DNA from: Zygosaccharomyces rouxii
Taxonomy: Eukaryota; Ascomycota; Saccharomycetes; Saccharomycetales; Saccharomycetaceae
Direction: 5' to 3'
DNA: 64,000 bases
NCBI RefSeq assembly: GCF_000026365.1
Contig: NC_012995.1
Span: 312,501 to 376,500, forward strand
Within the stretch, counting starts at the first letter, position 1; every line of letters starts with the position of its first letter. A program made the position numbers and the translations under genes. This document shows positions 20,665 through 34,800 of the stretch, in pieces. The notes under the pieces were generated by a model. It saw only the letters and a program-made list of their open reading frames with translations, searched no databases and had not been told where the DNA came from.

Positions 20665-22449
20665 ATGTCTCTCGATATTTATAAGAGAATAAAAACGGAG
20701 AATAGCTATTCTCCCCTGTTTTCGCCCATTTCGACCCATAGTTCTCATAATGTTCAACCACCTAGTTTATCACTCTTTAATCCAAAGAGAACCATGAGTT
20801 CAAGTTATCTGAATACAAGTCCAGCAGCTGGTATTTATGTACTTCCTCAGAGGGCCATTTCACTGGATGCACATCGTCTGCAACAGACAAAGCTTGGAGA
20901 GGATGGCGGAAGAGGGCAATTTCTCAAAGATATTACCAATACTTTAGTTGACACTGGTAAATTCTTTTGGCACAAGCTATTGAGGAATGGAGAGTATCAG
21001 AACGACCATGAGGTCCAGACAGATAAGAAGATTACAACTCCTGGAAATACCAATAAGAGGAAGATGGGAGATTTATCGGATTATTACCTCATACCAAGAA
21101 AACACAGAAAGATATCTAGAGGAAATGAAGCTATTCCAGCAATTGAAAAATCAAGATTTACTAGTGAAGGTAGTGATGGCAGTCTTCATCGTGCTTATGA
21201 TACTTTGAGTTTTTCCAAGGATCCCTTTAACTGGAATGATTGGAAGACAGATGTGATAAAGCCAAAAGACAACGAAAACTCAAATGTCTCAAACTTCTAT
21301 CCCAGATATGGTACTTCATTCGCTAGAAGGAGCAAATTAGCAAGGCAATCCACCAACAAAAAACAGCCTTTGGGGACCCAATGGGATGAGTTAGGGTATT
21401 TGAGAACGGTTTTTAATGGTGAGTACACAGTTCCTAAGATGATTCAAGATGAAAGGGAAAACCAGCTGAAGATGTTACAAAAGGATAAGAACAATACTAT
21501 TAAAGTGCGAAAGTACATTGTCGATCTTACAGAGAGGATTAAGAATATCATTTTAGAGAAATCCAATGAAGAGAAAGAGAATAAAGATGACGACCTGGTA
21601 ATTCTGAAAGAACAAAGAGTCAGCACATTGGAAAAGAAACGTAAGGAGCACCAATCTAGGTGCCAAAGATTTGATCAATCCAAGGTGGATTTCGAAGGTG
21701 AATTTAAGATGTATAGGCAGTTACTGGATGAGAGGAAACACATACAAGAGGAAGTCAGAAAGAAGAAAGAGAGTTCTAAGAAAAAGAAACTGGTACCCTC
21801 AATTGGTCAGCAGGATATTAATCAAGTGGAGAAGAATCTACGCAGACAAGATAACGCGGTTTTAACGAATAAAGATAATATAGAAGTAACAACAAGAGAT
21901 TTTAGAACTCTGGCTCCTCGTAGGTGGCTTAACGATACAGTGATAGAATTTTTCATGCATTTCATTGAAAGAGAAACTCCCAGATCCGTTGCTTTCAATT
22001 CTTATTTCTACACAAATCTTTCAGAGCGCGGTTATCAGGGTGTTAGACGTTGGATGAGAAGAAAGAAGGTTCAAATTGGAGATTTAGAGAAAATATTTGT
22101 ACCCGTGAATTTGAATGAATCTCATTGGGCTCTTGGGATGATTGATATACCGTCCAAATCTATTTACTACGTTGATTCTCTTTCAAATGGACCAAATGCA
22201 TTAAGCTTTGCCATTTTAAACGATTTGCAGAATTACGTTATAGAAGAGAGTAAGAATACTATGGGTTCAGATTTTATGTTGAAGAATTTGAGTTGTCCAC
22301 AACAGCCAAATGGTTTTGACTGTGGGATATATTTGTGCTTAAACACACTTTATTTGAGTCATGAATCCCCCTTGACATTTGATCATAACGACGCCGTGAG
22401 GATGAGACAATATATAGCACATTTAATATTATTGCAGGGATCTAAATAA
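20665..22449 (+). CDS. ULP1: SUMO-specific cysteine protease Ulp1
   Basis: The 594-residue protein has a C-terminal C48 protease domain from about residue 390. The catalytic residues are visible: His487 in ESHWALG, Asp504 in YYVDSLS, Gln547 in QQPNGFDC and Cys553. The N-terminal 380 residues are basic and Ser-rich, then coiled-coil (about 255-375). In the family this part anchors the protein at nuclear pores through karyopherins. Ulp1 matures Smt3 (SUMO) and removes it from substrates, which is needed for the G2/M transition. S. cerevisiae Ulp1 is 621 residues. VTC and ULP1 are adjacent here, as VTC3 and ULP1 are on S. cerevisiae chromosome XVI. It converges on MSH4 with only 41 bp between the stop codons. 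Confidence is very high. Confidence 0.96.
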   Translation: MSLDIYKRIKTENSYSPLFSPISTHSSHNVQPPSLSLFNPKRTMSSSYLNTSPAAGIYVLPQRAISLDAHRLQQTKLGEDGGRGQFLKDITNTLVDTGKFFWHKLLRNGEYQNDHEVQTDKKITTPGNTNKRKMGDLSDYYLIPRKHRKISRGNEAIPAIEKSRFTSEGSDGSLHRAYDTLSFSKDPFNWNDWKTDVIKPKDNENSNVSNFYPRYGTSFARRSKLARQSTNKKQPLGTQWDELGYLRTVFNGEYTVPKMIQDERENQLKMLQKDKNNTIKVRKYIVDLTERIKNIILEKSNEEKENKDDDLVILKEQRVSTLEKKRKEHQSRCQRFDQSKVDFEGEFKMYRQLLDERKHIQEEVRKKKESSKKKKLVPSIGQQDINQVEKNLRRQDNAVLTNKDNIEVTTRDFRTLAPRRWLNDTVIEFFMHFIERETPRSVAFNSYFYTNLSERGYQGVRRWMRRKKVQIGDLEKIFVPVNLNESHWALGMIDIPSKSIYYVDSLSNGPNALSFAILNDLQNYVIEESKNTMGSDFMLKNLSCPQQPNGFDCGIYLCLNTLYLSHESPLTFDHNDAVRMRQYIAHLILLQGSK

Positions 22450-22490
22450 AGAGCATGTAAAAGTAGTAGGAATTCGATTTGGTTTAACCT

Positions 22491-26229
<3,739 letters not shown>

Positions 26230-26822
26230 TCTTTATTACTTGTTTGACGAAGATTTTCTTGTGTGGTTTGTTAGGTGTTTTTTATGGAGTACGTTAATAC
26301 TTCTAACGTATTTCCTTTTTGATTGTTCGAGCAAGTATCATATTACTGGTATAGTGTCAAAATAGCATTCCTGAGAATTGCAGAAATAGTAATGTAAAGC
26401 TTCATTACAGAACACGTATTGCTTCAACAGGACCCAACTTAAATGGATATCCATCGGGACCCTCATTCCGTTATAGTTTATACCAAAAATCAGGTTCGGT
26501 CTCTAAATTGCTATTTTGTCACCGGATAATGTTGCACAGTCGTCTTTCACCAACTAAACATTAAAATCTTATCAAATATTGAAGACAACAGCTACTGATG
26601 GCAATTCAAGTTTCCCAATCAAGCTGCAGCACAATTCAGGAATCTTCATGGGTTTCAGCGTACCTTAATATTTAAAAATTTCGACAGTTTTCTTGAAGTT
26701 CTTTGGCCTCTTTTTTTTTTTTTTTTTTCACTTCGCACAGTATATTAACACTCGATATACTTGAAATTTATCTCTTGGTAATACACTTACCATCAAAGGG
26801 TCAAGGAGCGTAAGAGTAGACC
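26230..26822. other. tRNA-TAE2 intergenic region with an 18-bp poly(dT) tract
   Basis: These 593 bp contain no convincing ORF and no long terminal repeat or other retrotransposon remnant that I can see, although yeast tRNA genes often have them nearby. A run of 18 T (26711-26728) lies about 95 bp before the TAE2 ATG and is likely a nucleosome-excluding promoter element. Confidence 0.6.
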
Positions 26823-29800
26823 ATGAAGCAGAGAATTAGTGCATTAGATCTTCAGCTACTTGCTGAAGAACTGAGAGAAAATCTAGAAAGTTACAGACTT
26901 AACAATATCTACAATATTGCTGACTCTAACAGGCAATTTTTGTTAAAGTTCAACAAACCAGATTCCAAATTTAGTGTTGTAGTAGATTGCGGTCTCAGAA
27001 TTCATCTAACTGATTATGATAGACCAACACCTCCTGGACCTTCTGGATTTGTCATTAAATTAAGAAAACATTTGAAATCTAAAAGATTAACAGCATTACG
27101 TCAAGTTCATGATGATCGTATTCTAGTGCTACAATTCGCAGATGGTCTTTACTACCTGGTATTAGAATTTTTTAGTGCAGGTAATGTTATTTTATTAGAT
27201 GAGAATAAAAAGATTTTGTCATTGCAAAGGATTGTTCAAGAACATGAGAATAAGGTTGGTGAACAATACACTATGTTTGACGATTCTATCTTTTCTAACA
27301 ATGAAAAGACCAATGCTAGAGAACCTGAGACTTATAATGAAGAAACTGTCAAACAATGGCTTCGAGAGGCACAGACGAAATTCGAAACAGAATCCAAAAT
27401 TCTAAATGAAGTTGTACCATCAGGTAAGAAAAAAGACGGTCAAAGGAAAAAAATTAAGGTAATGGCAATCCATAGATTATTGCTATCAAGGGAACCGCAT
27501 TTATCATCGGATTTGTTATCTAAAAATTTACAAATGCAAGGTTTCAGCCCATCAGCTTCATGTCTTGACTTCGTGGGTCAGGAGTCTGCAATTGTTGATC
27601 TGCTGAATAATACTGAAAAGGAATACCAGAGTTTGTTATCCGATTCAGAAAGATCAGGTTACATTCTAGCAAAGAGAAATGTTAATTTTAACTCTGAAAG
27701 AGATGAGAAGGACTTAGAATTTGTTTATGAGACCTTCCATCCGTTTGAACCATTTGTAGCTCCTCAAAACGTTGGAGACACTAGAACAATTAAAATTGAG
27801 GGAGGTTATAATAAAGTATTGGATAGTTTCTTTTCAACCATTGAATCATCTAAATACGCTCTTCGTATTCAACAACAGGAACAGCAAGCCACTAAGAGAC
27901 TAGAAGCCGCTCGTCTAGATAACCAAAAGAAGATCCAAGCCCTGGTGGATGCACAATCTTTCAACGAAGAAAAAGGTCATTCGATCATTGCTAACGCAGA
28001 CCTTGTCGAACAGACGAAATCTGCGGTGCAAGGTTACGTTGATCAACAGATGGATTGGAGTACCATTGAAAAATTGATCCAAGTGGAACAGAAAAGAGGT
28101 AATAAGATTGCACAATTAATTCAATTACCTTTGAACCTGCAGGAAAACAAAATTGCCATACGCTTACCCGATCCTAGTGAAGAAGACGAAGAAGATGGGA
28201 GTGGCAGCGATAGCGGTAGTGGTAGTGATAGTTCCAGCGAAGCAGAAGACGAAGATGGTTCTGATTCTGATCACAGCAGTGATAGCGATGTTTCTGATTT
28301 CGAAACGGAAGAAACTATTGAGAATAGACCCAAAAAATCACTAAAATCTAAAAAGCAAGAGGAAAAGGGTTTGAAGGTTAGCATTGACCTAGGCCTGTCG
28401 GCCTACGCAAACGCCTCGTACTACTTCAATATCAAAAAGAATAATGCAGAGAAGCAGAAAAAAGTAGAGAAGAACGTTGAAAAAGCATTTAAAAATATTG
28501 AAGAAAAAGTTGGAAGACAATTAAAACAAAAATTAAAGGAAACTCATAATGTGTTGAGAAAGGTGAGAACGCCTTATTTTTTCGAAAAGCACCATTGGTT
28601 CATCTCTAGTGAAGGCTTCCTCGTCTTAATGGGTAAGAGTGATTCGGAAACAGATTTAATTTACAGCAAATATATTGAAGACGATGACGTTTATTTATTC
28701 AACACTTTTGGTACTCAAGTATGGATTAAAAACCCAGATAGCACCGAGGTTCCTCCTAACACTTTGATGCAAGCTGGCATCCTATGTATGTCCGCAAGTG
28801 AAGCATGGTCTAAAAAGATCTCATCCTCTCCATGGTGGTGTTTTGCAAAAAATATCTCTAAATTCGAGCCCAGTGACAACAGCGTTTTGCCTCCAGGTAG
28901 ATTTCTTTTGAAGAATGAAAACAATAAAAACTTCATGCCGCCAGCTCAGTTAGTAATGGGATTTGGATTTTTGTGGAAAGTAAAGACTGAAGAGAATGCA
29001 AATGAAGATCTTGAAGAAGTACCAGCTGAAGAGGTGGAAGAGCATGGTGAGAACGAAGAGGAAGGTGCACCAAAGGAACATGATGGACCAGAGGACCATG
29101 AAGAATCCGGAATACAGGAGGAAGAGAAGCAAGACGAACAAGAAAATCAAGGAGAAGAACCGGAAGAAGAAGAAGCCAAACCCCAGGAGGCTGATACGAA
29201 ATCCGAAGACGAAAAGGACCATGATGAAAATGCAAGTACGAACGCTGGCCCAGGGGAACAAAATATGAACAAGAAAGTTCGTGGTAAGAAAGGTAAATTA
29301 AAGAAGATGCAAAGGAAATATGGTGACCAAGACGAAGAAGAGCGCCAAATGAGATTAAATATGCTTGGTACGTTAAAGGGGATGAAAAAGCAACAGTTGA
29401 AGGAACAAGAAGATTTACAAAGACAACAGAACAGAGATTTCAGAAAAGCTAAACTAAAGAAACAACAAGAGGCACAAGCTTTCAAATTTACTAAAAATGA
29501 AAAAGTCAAAGTTAACTATAAAAAATTCCATAATGAATTAAAACCTACGTTAGATCCCAGAGATGAAATCTTAGATATAATTCCAGTTTGTGCACCATGG
29601 CCAGCCCTATTGAAATACAAATATAAAGTGAAAATTCAACCTGGGAACGCTAAAAAGACAAAAACAATGCATGAAATTCTCCACCATTTTACTACAAGAC
29701 CAGTTGATACTGAAATGGTTGATAAAGAAGCAGATTGGCCACCTGAACGTGAGACCATTAAACAACTAAAGGAACAAGATTTAATCTTAACGCTAAGCAT

Positions 29801-29897
29801 GGACAAATTGAAAGTATCAATTCCTGGTAAGCTCAACGGTGCCTCCAAGAAAGATCTGCCCAAGAAGGGAAAGGCTAACAAAAACAAAAAGAAATAG
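26823..29897 (+). CDS. TAE2: Ribosome quality-control factor Rqc2/Tae2 (NEMF family)
   Basis: The 1024-residue protein is of NFACT architecture. NFACT-N occupies residues 1 to about 500 (MKQRISALDLQLLAEELREN; YYLVLEFFSAGNVILLDENK). A Ser/Asp/Glu-rich acidic insertion lies at about 454-495. The NFACT-R domain is at about 585-700 (FEKHHWFISSEGFLVLMGK). A Lys/Glu-rich charged region follows, then a C-terminal domain with DEILDIIPVCAPWPAL. In the family Rqc2 binds the stalled 60S-nascent chain-tRNA complex, recruits Ala and Thr tRNAs for CAT-tail addition and stabilises the ligase Ltn1. Length fits S. cerevisiae (about 1038). Its stop lies 21 bp from the convergent RET3 stop. Confidence is very high. 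Confidence 0.95.
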   Translation: MKQRISALDLQLLAEELRENLESYRLNNIYNIADSNRQFLLKFNKPDSKFSVVVDCGLRIHLTDYDRPTPPGPSGFVIKLRKHLKSKRLTALRQVHDDRILVLQFADGLYYLVLEFFSAGNVILLDENKKILSLQRIVQEHENKVGEQYTMFDDSIFSNNEKTNAREPETYNEETVKQWLREAQTKFETESKILNEVVPSGKKKDGQRKKIKVMAIHRLLLSREPHLSSDLLSKNLQMQGFSPSASCLDFVGQESAIVDLLNNTEKEYQSLLSDSERSGYILAKRNVNFNSERDEKDLEFVYETFHPFEPFVAPQNVGDTRTIKIEGGYNKVLDSFFSTIESSKYALRIQQQEQQATKRLEAARLDNQKKIQALVDAQSFNEEKGHSIIANADLVEQTKSAVQGYVDQQMDWSTIEKLIQVEQKRGNKIAQLIQLPLNLQENKIAIRLPDPSEEDEEDGSGSDSGSGSDSSSEAEDEDGSDSDHSSDSDVSDFETEETIENRPKKSLKSKKQEEKGLKVSIDLGLSAYANASYYFNIKKNNAEKQKKVEKNVEKAFKNIEEKVGRQLKQKLKETHNVLRKVRTPYFFEKHHWFISSEGFLVLMGKSDSETDLIYSKYIEDDDVYLFNTFGTQVWIKNPDSTEVPPNTLMQAGILCMSASEAWSKKISSSPWWCFAKNISKFEPSDNSVLPPGRFLLKNENNKNFMPPAQLVMGFGFLWKVKTEENANEDLEEVPAEEVEEHGENEEEGAPKEHDGPEDHEESGIQEEEKQDEQENQGEEPEEEEAKPQEADTKSEDEKDHDENASTNAGPGEQNMNKKVRGKKGKLKKMQRKYGDQDEEERQMRLNMLGTLKGMKKQQLKEQEDLQRQQNRDFRKAKLKKQQEAQAFKFTKNEKVKVNYKKFHNELKPTLDPRDEILDIIPVCAPWPALLKYKYKVKIQPGNAKKTKTMHEILHHFTTRPVDTEMVDKEADWPPERETIKQLKEQDLILTLSMDKLKVSIPGKLNGASKKDLPKKGKANKNKKK

Positions 29898-29918
29898 ATT
29901 TTTTTAGATGTCTGTGTA

Positions 29919-30488
29919 TTAAATTCCTTGTTGCAATTTTTCCTGTAGTCTGCTCTTAGCAAATCCCCAAGCACCAAGCAGCCCTTTATCTAAATCAAGT
30001 GATATCTGAGGTTCGTTGACAGGTGGTTTTGTCACTCGTGATGCGATAGCCGCAGGATCGGTCTCTAAGATGACACCGTGATCAATTGTTTCATCAATCG
30101 CCAATAAAACCGTGTCGTAATGCTCTTGGATGTTTTTCTTGTCAATACCAGAATTCAGGATTAAATCTAACGAATCCTTAAATGCAGTAAATGCTAATTG
30201 CAGAACCATCTCGTTCTCCTCAATTGATCCAATCAAGTAAAGAGTCACATCCAAATATTCTTTGTACAAAACCAGATGATCTTCAAAGATTAAAATCTCA
30301 GAATCATGCTTATGAGTCTTAGCAAACAGTTGCTTCTCAAATTCCTTTTGTTTCTTGACGGACTGCGATAAAACACTCAACTGCTCTTCAGGTTGATGAG
30401 GTGGCCTATAGTAATTGGCATAAACACGGTTACCAGAACCGTCCAATATCAAAATTGCTTGCACAGAATACAGCGATAGATCTGTCAT
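29919..30488 (-). CDS. RET3: Zeta-COP subunit of the coatomer (COPI) coat
   Basis: The 189-residue protein is a longin-fold small coat subunit. It opens with SLYSVQAILILDGSGNRVYANYY, has YLDVTLYLIGSIEENEMVLQ mid-protein and ends with a helical tail (SRLQEKLQQGI). This matches the length and motifs of zeta-COP, which forms a subcomplex with gamma-COP in COPI vesicles for Golgi-to-ER retrieval. The ATG is the first in frame. It is divergent from TAF3 across a 258-bp gap and converges on TAE2. In S. cerevisiae it sits in the same six-gene group but in opposite group orientation. Confidence is high. Confidence 0.94.
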   Translation of the reverse strand: MTDLSLYSVQAILILDGSGNRVYANYYRPPHQPEEQLSVLSQSVKKQKEFEKQLFAKTHKHDSEILIFEDHLVLYKEYLDVTLYLIGSIEENEMVLQLAFTAFKDSLDLILNSGIDKKNIQEHYDTVLLAIDETIDHGVILETDPAAIASRVTKPPVNEPQISLDLDKGLLGAWGFAKSRLQEKLQQGI

Positions 30489-30746
30489 AACTCAAAACCT
30501 GACCTCAGAGCTTTCAATTCTTACGCGTTTCCAACTGTTGATGGTTTCTTGTTCAACGGTCCTTGAAGTTTGGCCAACTTTGACTGTTTTTTGAGCTTCT
30601 GGAAAAGTGCGGGTAATATCTCTTGTAGGTGAAAAAAAAAAATATATGGGCCTCCAAGAAACTCATACCTTACTCTGATAATGCCCGTTATGCCCCCGCA
30701 AATAGTCGGACAAAGGGGTAGAGTTGATTAGGAATAGTGTGAATTA

Positions 30747-31805
30747 ATGGCTTCAACGAATGATTTTTACTTTGGGTTGCTCCGGGTCTCTATGATACAG
30801 CTATTGAAGTCACAAGGGTTTGACAGGGCTAGACCTACAACCGTTGATGTAATTACAGATCTGTACATGAGATATCTGGGACTCTTAACGGGTGAGATAA
30901 TGAAACTAGCGGAGTCAAGATGCGATTTGGATGACACAATTAGTCTGCAGGATATTACGCTGGCGTTTCAGAACCTAGGGGTTATTAAACCGGTTGATGT
31001 GTTGGATGTATACGATGAGAATCCAGAGTTACCAAGTGATAAAGGCATAAAAAAATTCAAAGAATGGTGTCTGAATGATATGCAACCAAGAGAATCGAGA
31101 ATGGTTGCGCTACCGACGGCAGATCTTTTAAAGAGTAAACCAAAGAGTTCAAAACCATTATCGTTAATTCCTGAGTATATCAATCAGTTACAACAGAAGC
31201 AGGACCCTACGCAGGATGACAAAGGTGATGAAGAAGACGAATTGATCGAAGAGTTGATAAACAATGGTGATTTAGACGATTGGATTAAATTCGTTCTCGC
31301 AAGACAAAGAATTAATCTGGCGAAAAGAGTCTCAGGCAAGGAACCACAGCATATTAATAACCTACCTTCAATTGGTGGCCTTAAATATTCACTGTTAGAG
31401 CAATCATCAGTTAATAACGATCCACTACCGACACCGCTGGATTCCGCCGAAGAGGATGATCCACAGTCAAAACCAAAGATTGATGAACTTATACAAAGAT
31501 TACCCATAATGAGACCTGAATGCCGATTGGAAAATATTAATCTTTCATTTGAAAACGAAGCATATGATCCTAGTAGCGATGAAAATGAACCAGACGTACC
31601 GCCTCAGGGTTCCCTTGATTTTGCCATTGATAAAGATTCTAAGCGTAATGGGATGGAAACTGATATCAATGAATTTGATCTAGATCCTGATATTGATACC
31701 AATTTTGAAGAATTAGAAGATATGGATAGTAATTTCCAAAGAAGAGATTATTTGGATTTAGATGAACATCCTCAAGACTTCCAATTCGATATTGACGGGT
31801 TTTAA
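30747..31805 (+). CDS. TAF3: TFIID subunit Taf3
   Basis: The 352-residue protein has an N-terminal histone-fold (residues about 1-80; FYFGLLRVSMIQLLKSQGFDRA through ISLQDITLAFQNLGV) of the bromodomain-associated type, which pairs with Taf10 in TFIID. The remainder is acidic and low in predicted structure, ending in DFQFDIDGF. As in other yeasts, I see no C-terminal PHD finger of the animal type. The length is close to S. cerevisiae Taf3 (353). It is convergent with RRP12, with 80 bp between. Confidence is high. Confidence 0.92.
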   Translation: MASTNDFYFGLLRVSMIQLLKSQGFDRARPTTVDVITDLYMRYLGLLTGEIMKLAESRCDLDDTISLQDITLAFQNLGVIKPVDVLDVYDENPELPSDKGIKKFKEWCLNDMQPRESRMVALPTADLLKSKPKSSKPLSLIPEYINQLQQKQDPTQDDKGDEEDELIEELINNGDLDDWIKFVLARQRINLAKRVSGKEPQHINNLPSIGGLKYSLLEQSSVNNDPLPTPLDSAEEDDPQSKPKIDELIQRLPIMRPECRLENINLSFENEAYDPSSDENEPDVPPQGSLDFAIDKDSKRNGMETDINEFDLDPDIDTNFEELEDMDSNFQRRDYLDLDEHPQDFQFDIDGF

Positions 31806-31885
31806 TTATAGAAATTTTATACTTACGACTCTAATAATGTACACACGTATTTACGATAATCTTATTATTATTAATGTTTTTTAAC

Positions 31886-34800
31886 TTACAATTTCTTCTT
31901 GGACTTGTACTTACCACCCCTCTTTGGTCCCTTACCGATCTTATTTTTACTGTCTGCGGTTTTCTTGGGCAATTTCAAATCATCATCTACTTCATCATCA
32001 CTACCATTAGCTCCAGATCTAGCACCTTTCTTAAACTTCAATCTGTTTCTTTGTCCTCTGATAGGTCCTTGCTTAACGGCATCCATGTATGCATCAATAC
32101 CACTTGTGACAGACTGTAAAGGATCTTCTTCTACCTGTTTTTCCCGATCATTAACCACTAATTTACCTTCAGCATCAAAAGAAAACATTCCATCCTCCAA
32201 TGGAGCTCTCCTTTCATTTTTGTTAAATTTCTTAGGACGTGTAGATGAGATGTGTGCTAATGTTTGAGAATCTAGCAAGTCCAATGGATTTTCACCAGAT
32301 TCCATGATGAACTGTTTAGATCTATTCTTCAAATTGCCTTGTTCTTCATCAGATTCATTTCCTTCATCATCAGATGAATTGTAAACGGCTTCGTCAAACG
32401 CATTCATGAATCTCGAACCCTTTGCGGAAGCCATACCATCTGTAGCAGGTGCAGCTTCATCTTCCACAGACTTACCACGCTTGCTTCTGTTCTTCACTTT
32501 TCGTATATTGGCCAAAAGTCTCAAATCTTCTTGAGGGAAGTTAGCGGCTATGAAATCGTAACCAAATTTTCTAATCAATCTTTCAATAATGTGCTTGACC
32601 TTAGCTTTAAAGTGACCGGTATGTTCATGAGACCAACGTAACAAATTGGGTATTAATTCCGGAACCTTTGGTCTTACCAATTCAGTTGGAAGACTCAAAA
32701 CAGCAACTTTAGCGAACCCAATAGCGCTCTTAACGATCTCTCTTGAATTAGAAGTCAAATAAAGAGCAACTGTATCGTAGACGTCCAAAAGAACAGACTC
32801 TTCGACCACATCTCTGAATTCAAAGATCAGACAAGCAAATGCTTGGATAGTACTACTAACCATATGCTGAGATTGACCGATTAAACCAGCAGCAATAATC
32901 TTGAAGAACTCAGAAGTGCTAGAAGGTTGGTCAGGGGCTCCTTCTTCATACCCGGGAACTTGTGATAACCTAATGATGCTACCAGGTTCTTCCATTCTTT
33001 TAGCCATGGTGATTAAGCATTCAAAACCAGCTTCCCTAGATTTTTCGTTCACATCCTTGGTGGAGAGAATAACTTCTGCAGCGACTCTTACAATGAAATC
33101 CATATGGTTAGAAGGTATCAAGTTTACTAAACTCCGGATGGCACCCAATCTAGAAGCTTTAGATGAAGTTTGAACTGAAGAAGAATTGTTCAATACAACA
33201 TTTTCAATATCGGACATGAAGTTGGACAAAGCTTCAGAACCAGATTCTAATTCTGCTAATCTGGTAATGATTCTGTAAGCCCTCTTTTGAATCAAAGCAT
33301 CTTGAGAAACGACAGTCGATCCAAAGATGGTGAAAAGTGCAGGGTAAGATGATGGCGGCAAGTACTTGGTCATGCAAACCACTATGTCTAATAAAGTTGC
33401 AGTCAATTCGGGCTTTCCCTTTCCTGATTTCTTGAATTCTTCATCCATGGCATTTTTCAACAAACCGCATACATTGTTGAAGGTCTTTTCCAGATCTTCT
33501 TTAGTGGTTACTTTCAAATAGGACTCAATAGTTTCCAAAATGAATGCTCTGGCATTTGAAGCTGTCTGTGTATAGACGTTGAAAAGAACAGCTAGTAAAT
33601 TGGAAGCCATTGTACCCAAATATTCCAAATTTTTTTGGGCTTCAGTAACAGGAAATTGCTGCTGCAACATCACGTCTTCCTTAAGTGCACCACCAGCATA
33701 TAGTAAATTACTTTCCACTAAAACCTTAAGAGCGTTACAAATAGTAGTTCTCGATTGGACCTTGGCATACATGATCGATGAAAGTTCTGATCCAAAACCA
33801 CCGGTGAATGCATCTCTCAAATCAGTGGGTAATTCACAGAAATGTGGCAAAGTGGACCAAATTTGGTCAACCACGGTTTGGAAGATTTTCAACTGAACAG
33901 ATTCCTTTGGCAATTTCTCGAATTTGGATTCAAACGATTGACTTACAGGCACCAAATCCCTGATAAAAGTAGAAAGTTTTGTGTTTCTAGTATTATCCCT
34001 GATCAACGGCAGTAACCATGCTCTACCAGGTCTTTGATCTGAAGGATTTTCTAAATTCAACGGTAGACAACCTAAAACTACATCGGTACCCATAGAAGAA
34101 ATAGCAGCTCCAATGGCTTCTTCGGCTTCATTTCTGAATTCTAGGAAGTTCTCTTCATTTGTTCTCCATTCGCCAACGATCTCTAAGGGCCTTAAAAATT
34201 CTGGATTGGCTCTAAATCTAAATTTCCTAAATGCAACGGCCAACACCTTTAAAATATCTTTAGCACAATGGCTGTATCTGACAGATAATAATTCAGTAAA
34301 GATTTCAGCCAACTCTGTGATGACTTCATCCACAGTTTCAAAAGTAGTTCCATCTACCGCTGGTGGAAAGAGTAATATCTGATCATTGACAATTTCTGAT
34401 AAAACCGCCATTAAACATTGAGATGCACTGAAATAAACTTCTGGAGTCTCACTTGCCAAAAACTGTGACATGACTTTAAACAACTCAGGAACTTTAACGA
34501 AACATTGCAAAGGCTTGTGAGCTGCATAGGCTGACATACCTTTCACAATGACGGCAATCCAAGAACCTGCGAGATGAGTATCACTAGTGGAAGGTTTTAG
34601 GGAGAGAATGATATCTAAGATCCTTAAAGATTTACCATCGGGTTCTTGAGAATCATCAGATTTTTCTGCCAATGCCTTGAACAAATTTTCGAAACACTCA
34701 AAAGTGGTAGAAACTAAATATTGATCAGAACTCTTGGTAACTTCCAATAATAAATCGCAGAGAGGTTCAATTTGTGAGGATGGCCATTGACCAGTAGATA

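Noticed and set aside
26230..26822. Possible Ty LTR near the tRNA
   Set aside because: I found no TG...CA-bounded repeat or target duplication in the flanks of tRNA-Asn.
30523..30528. ACGCGT upstream of RET3 as an MCB
   Set aside because: A single site 35 bp before a coatomer gene with no cell-cycle role is probably a chance hit.
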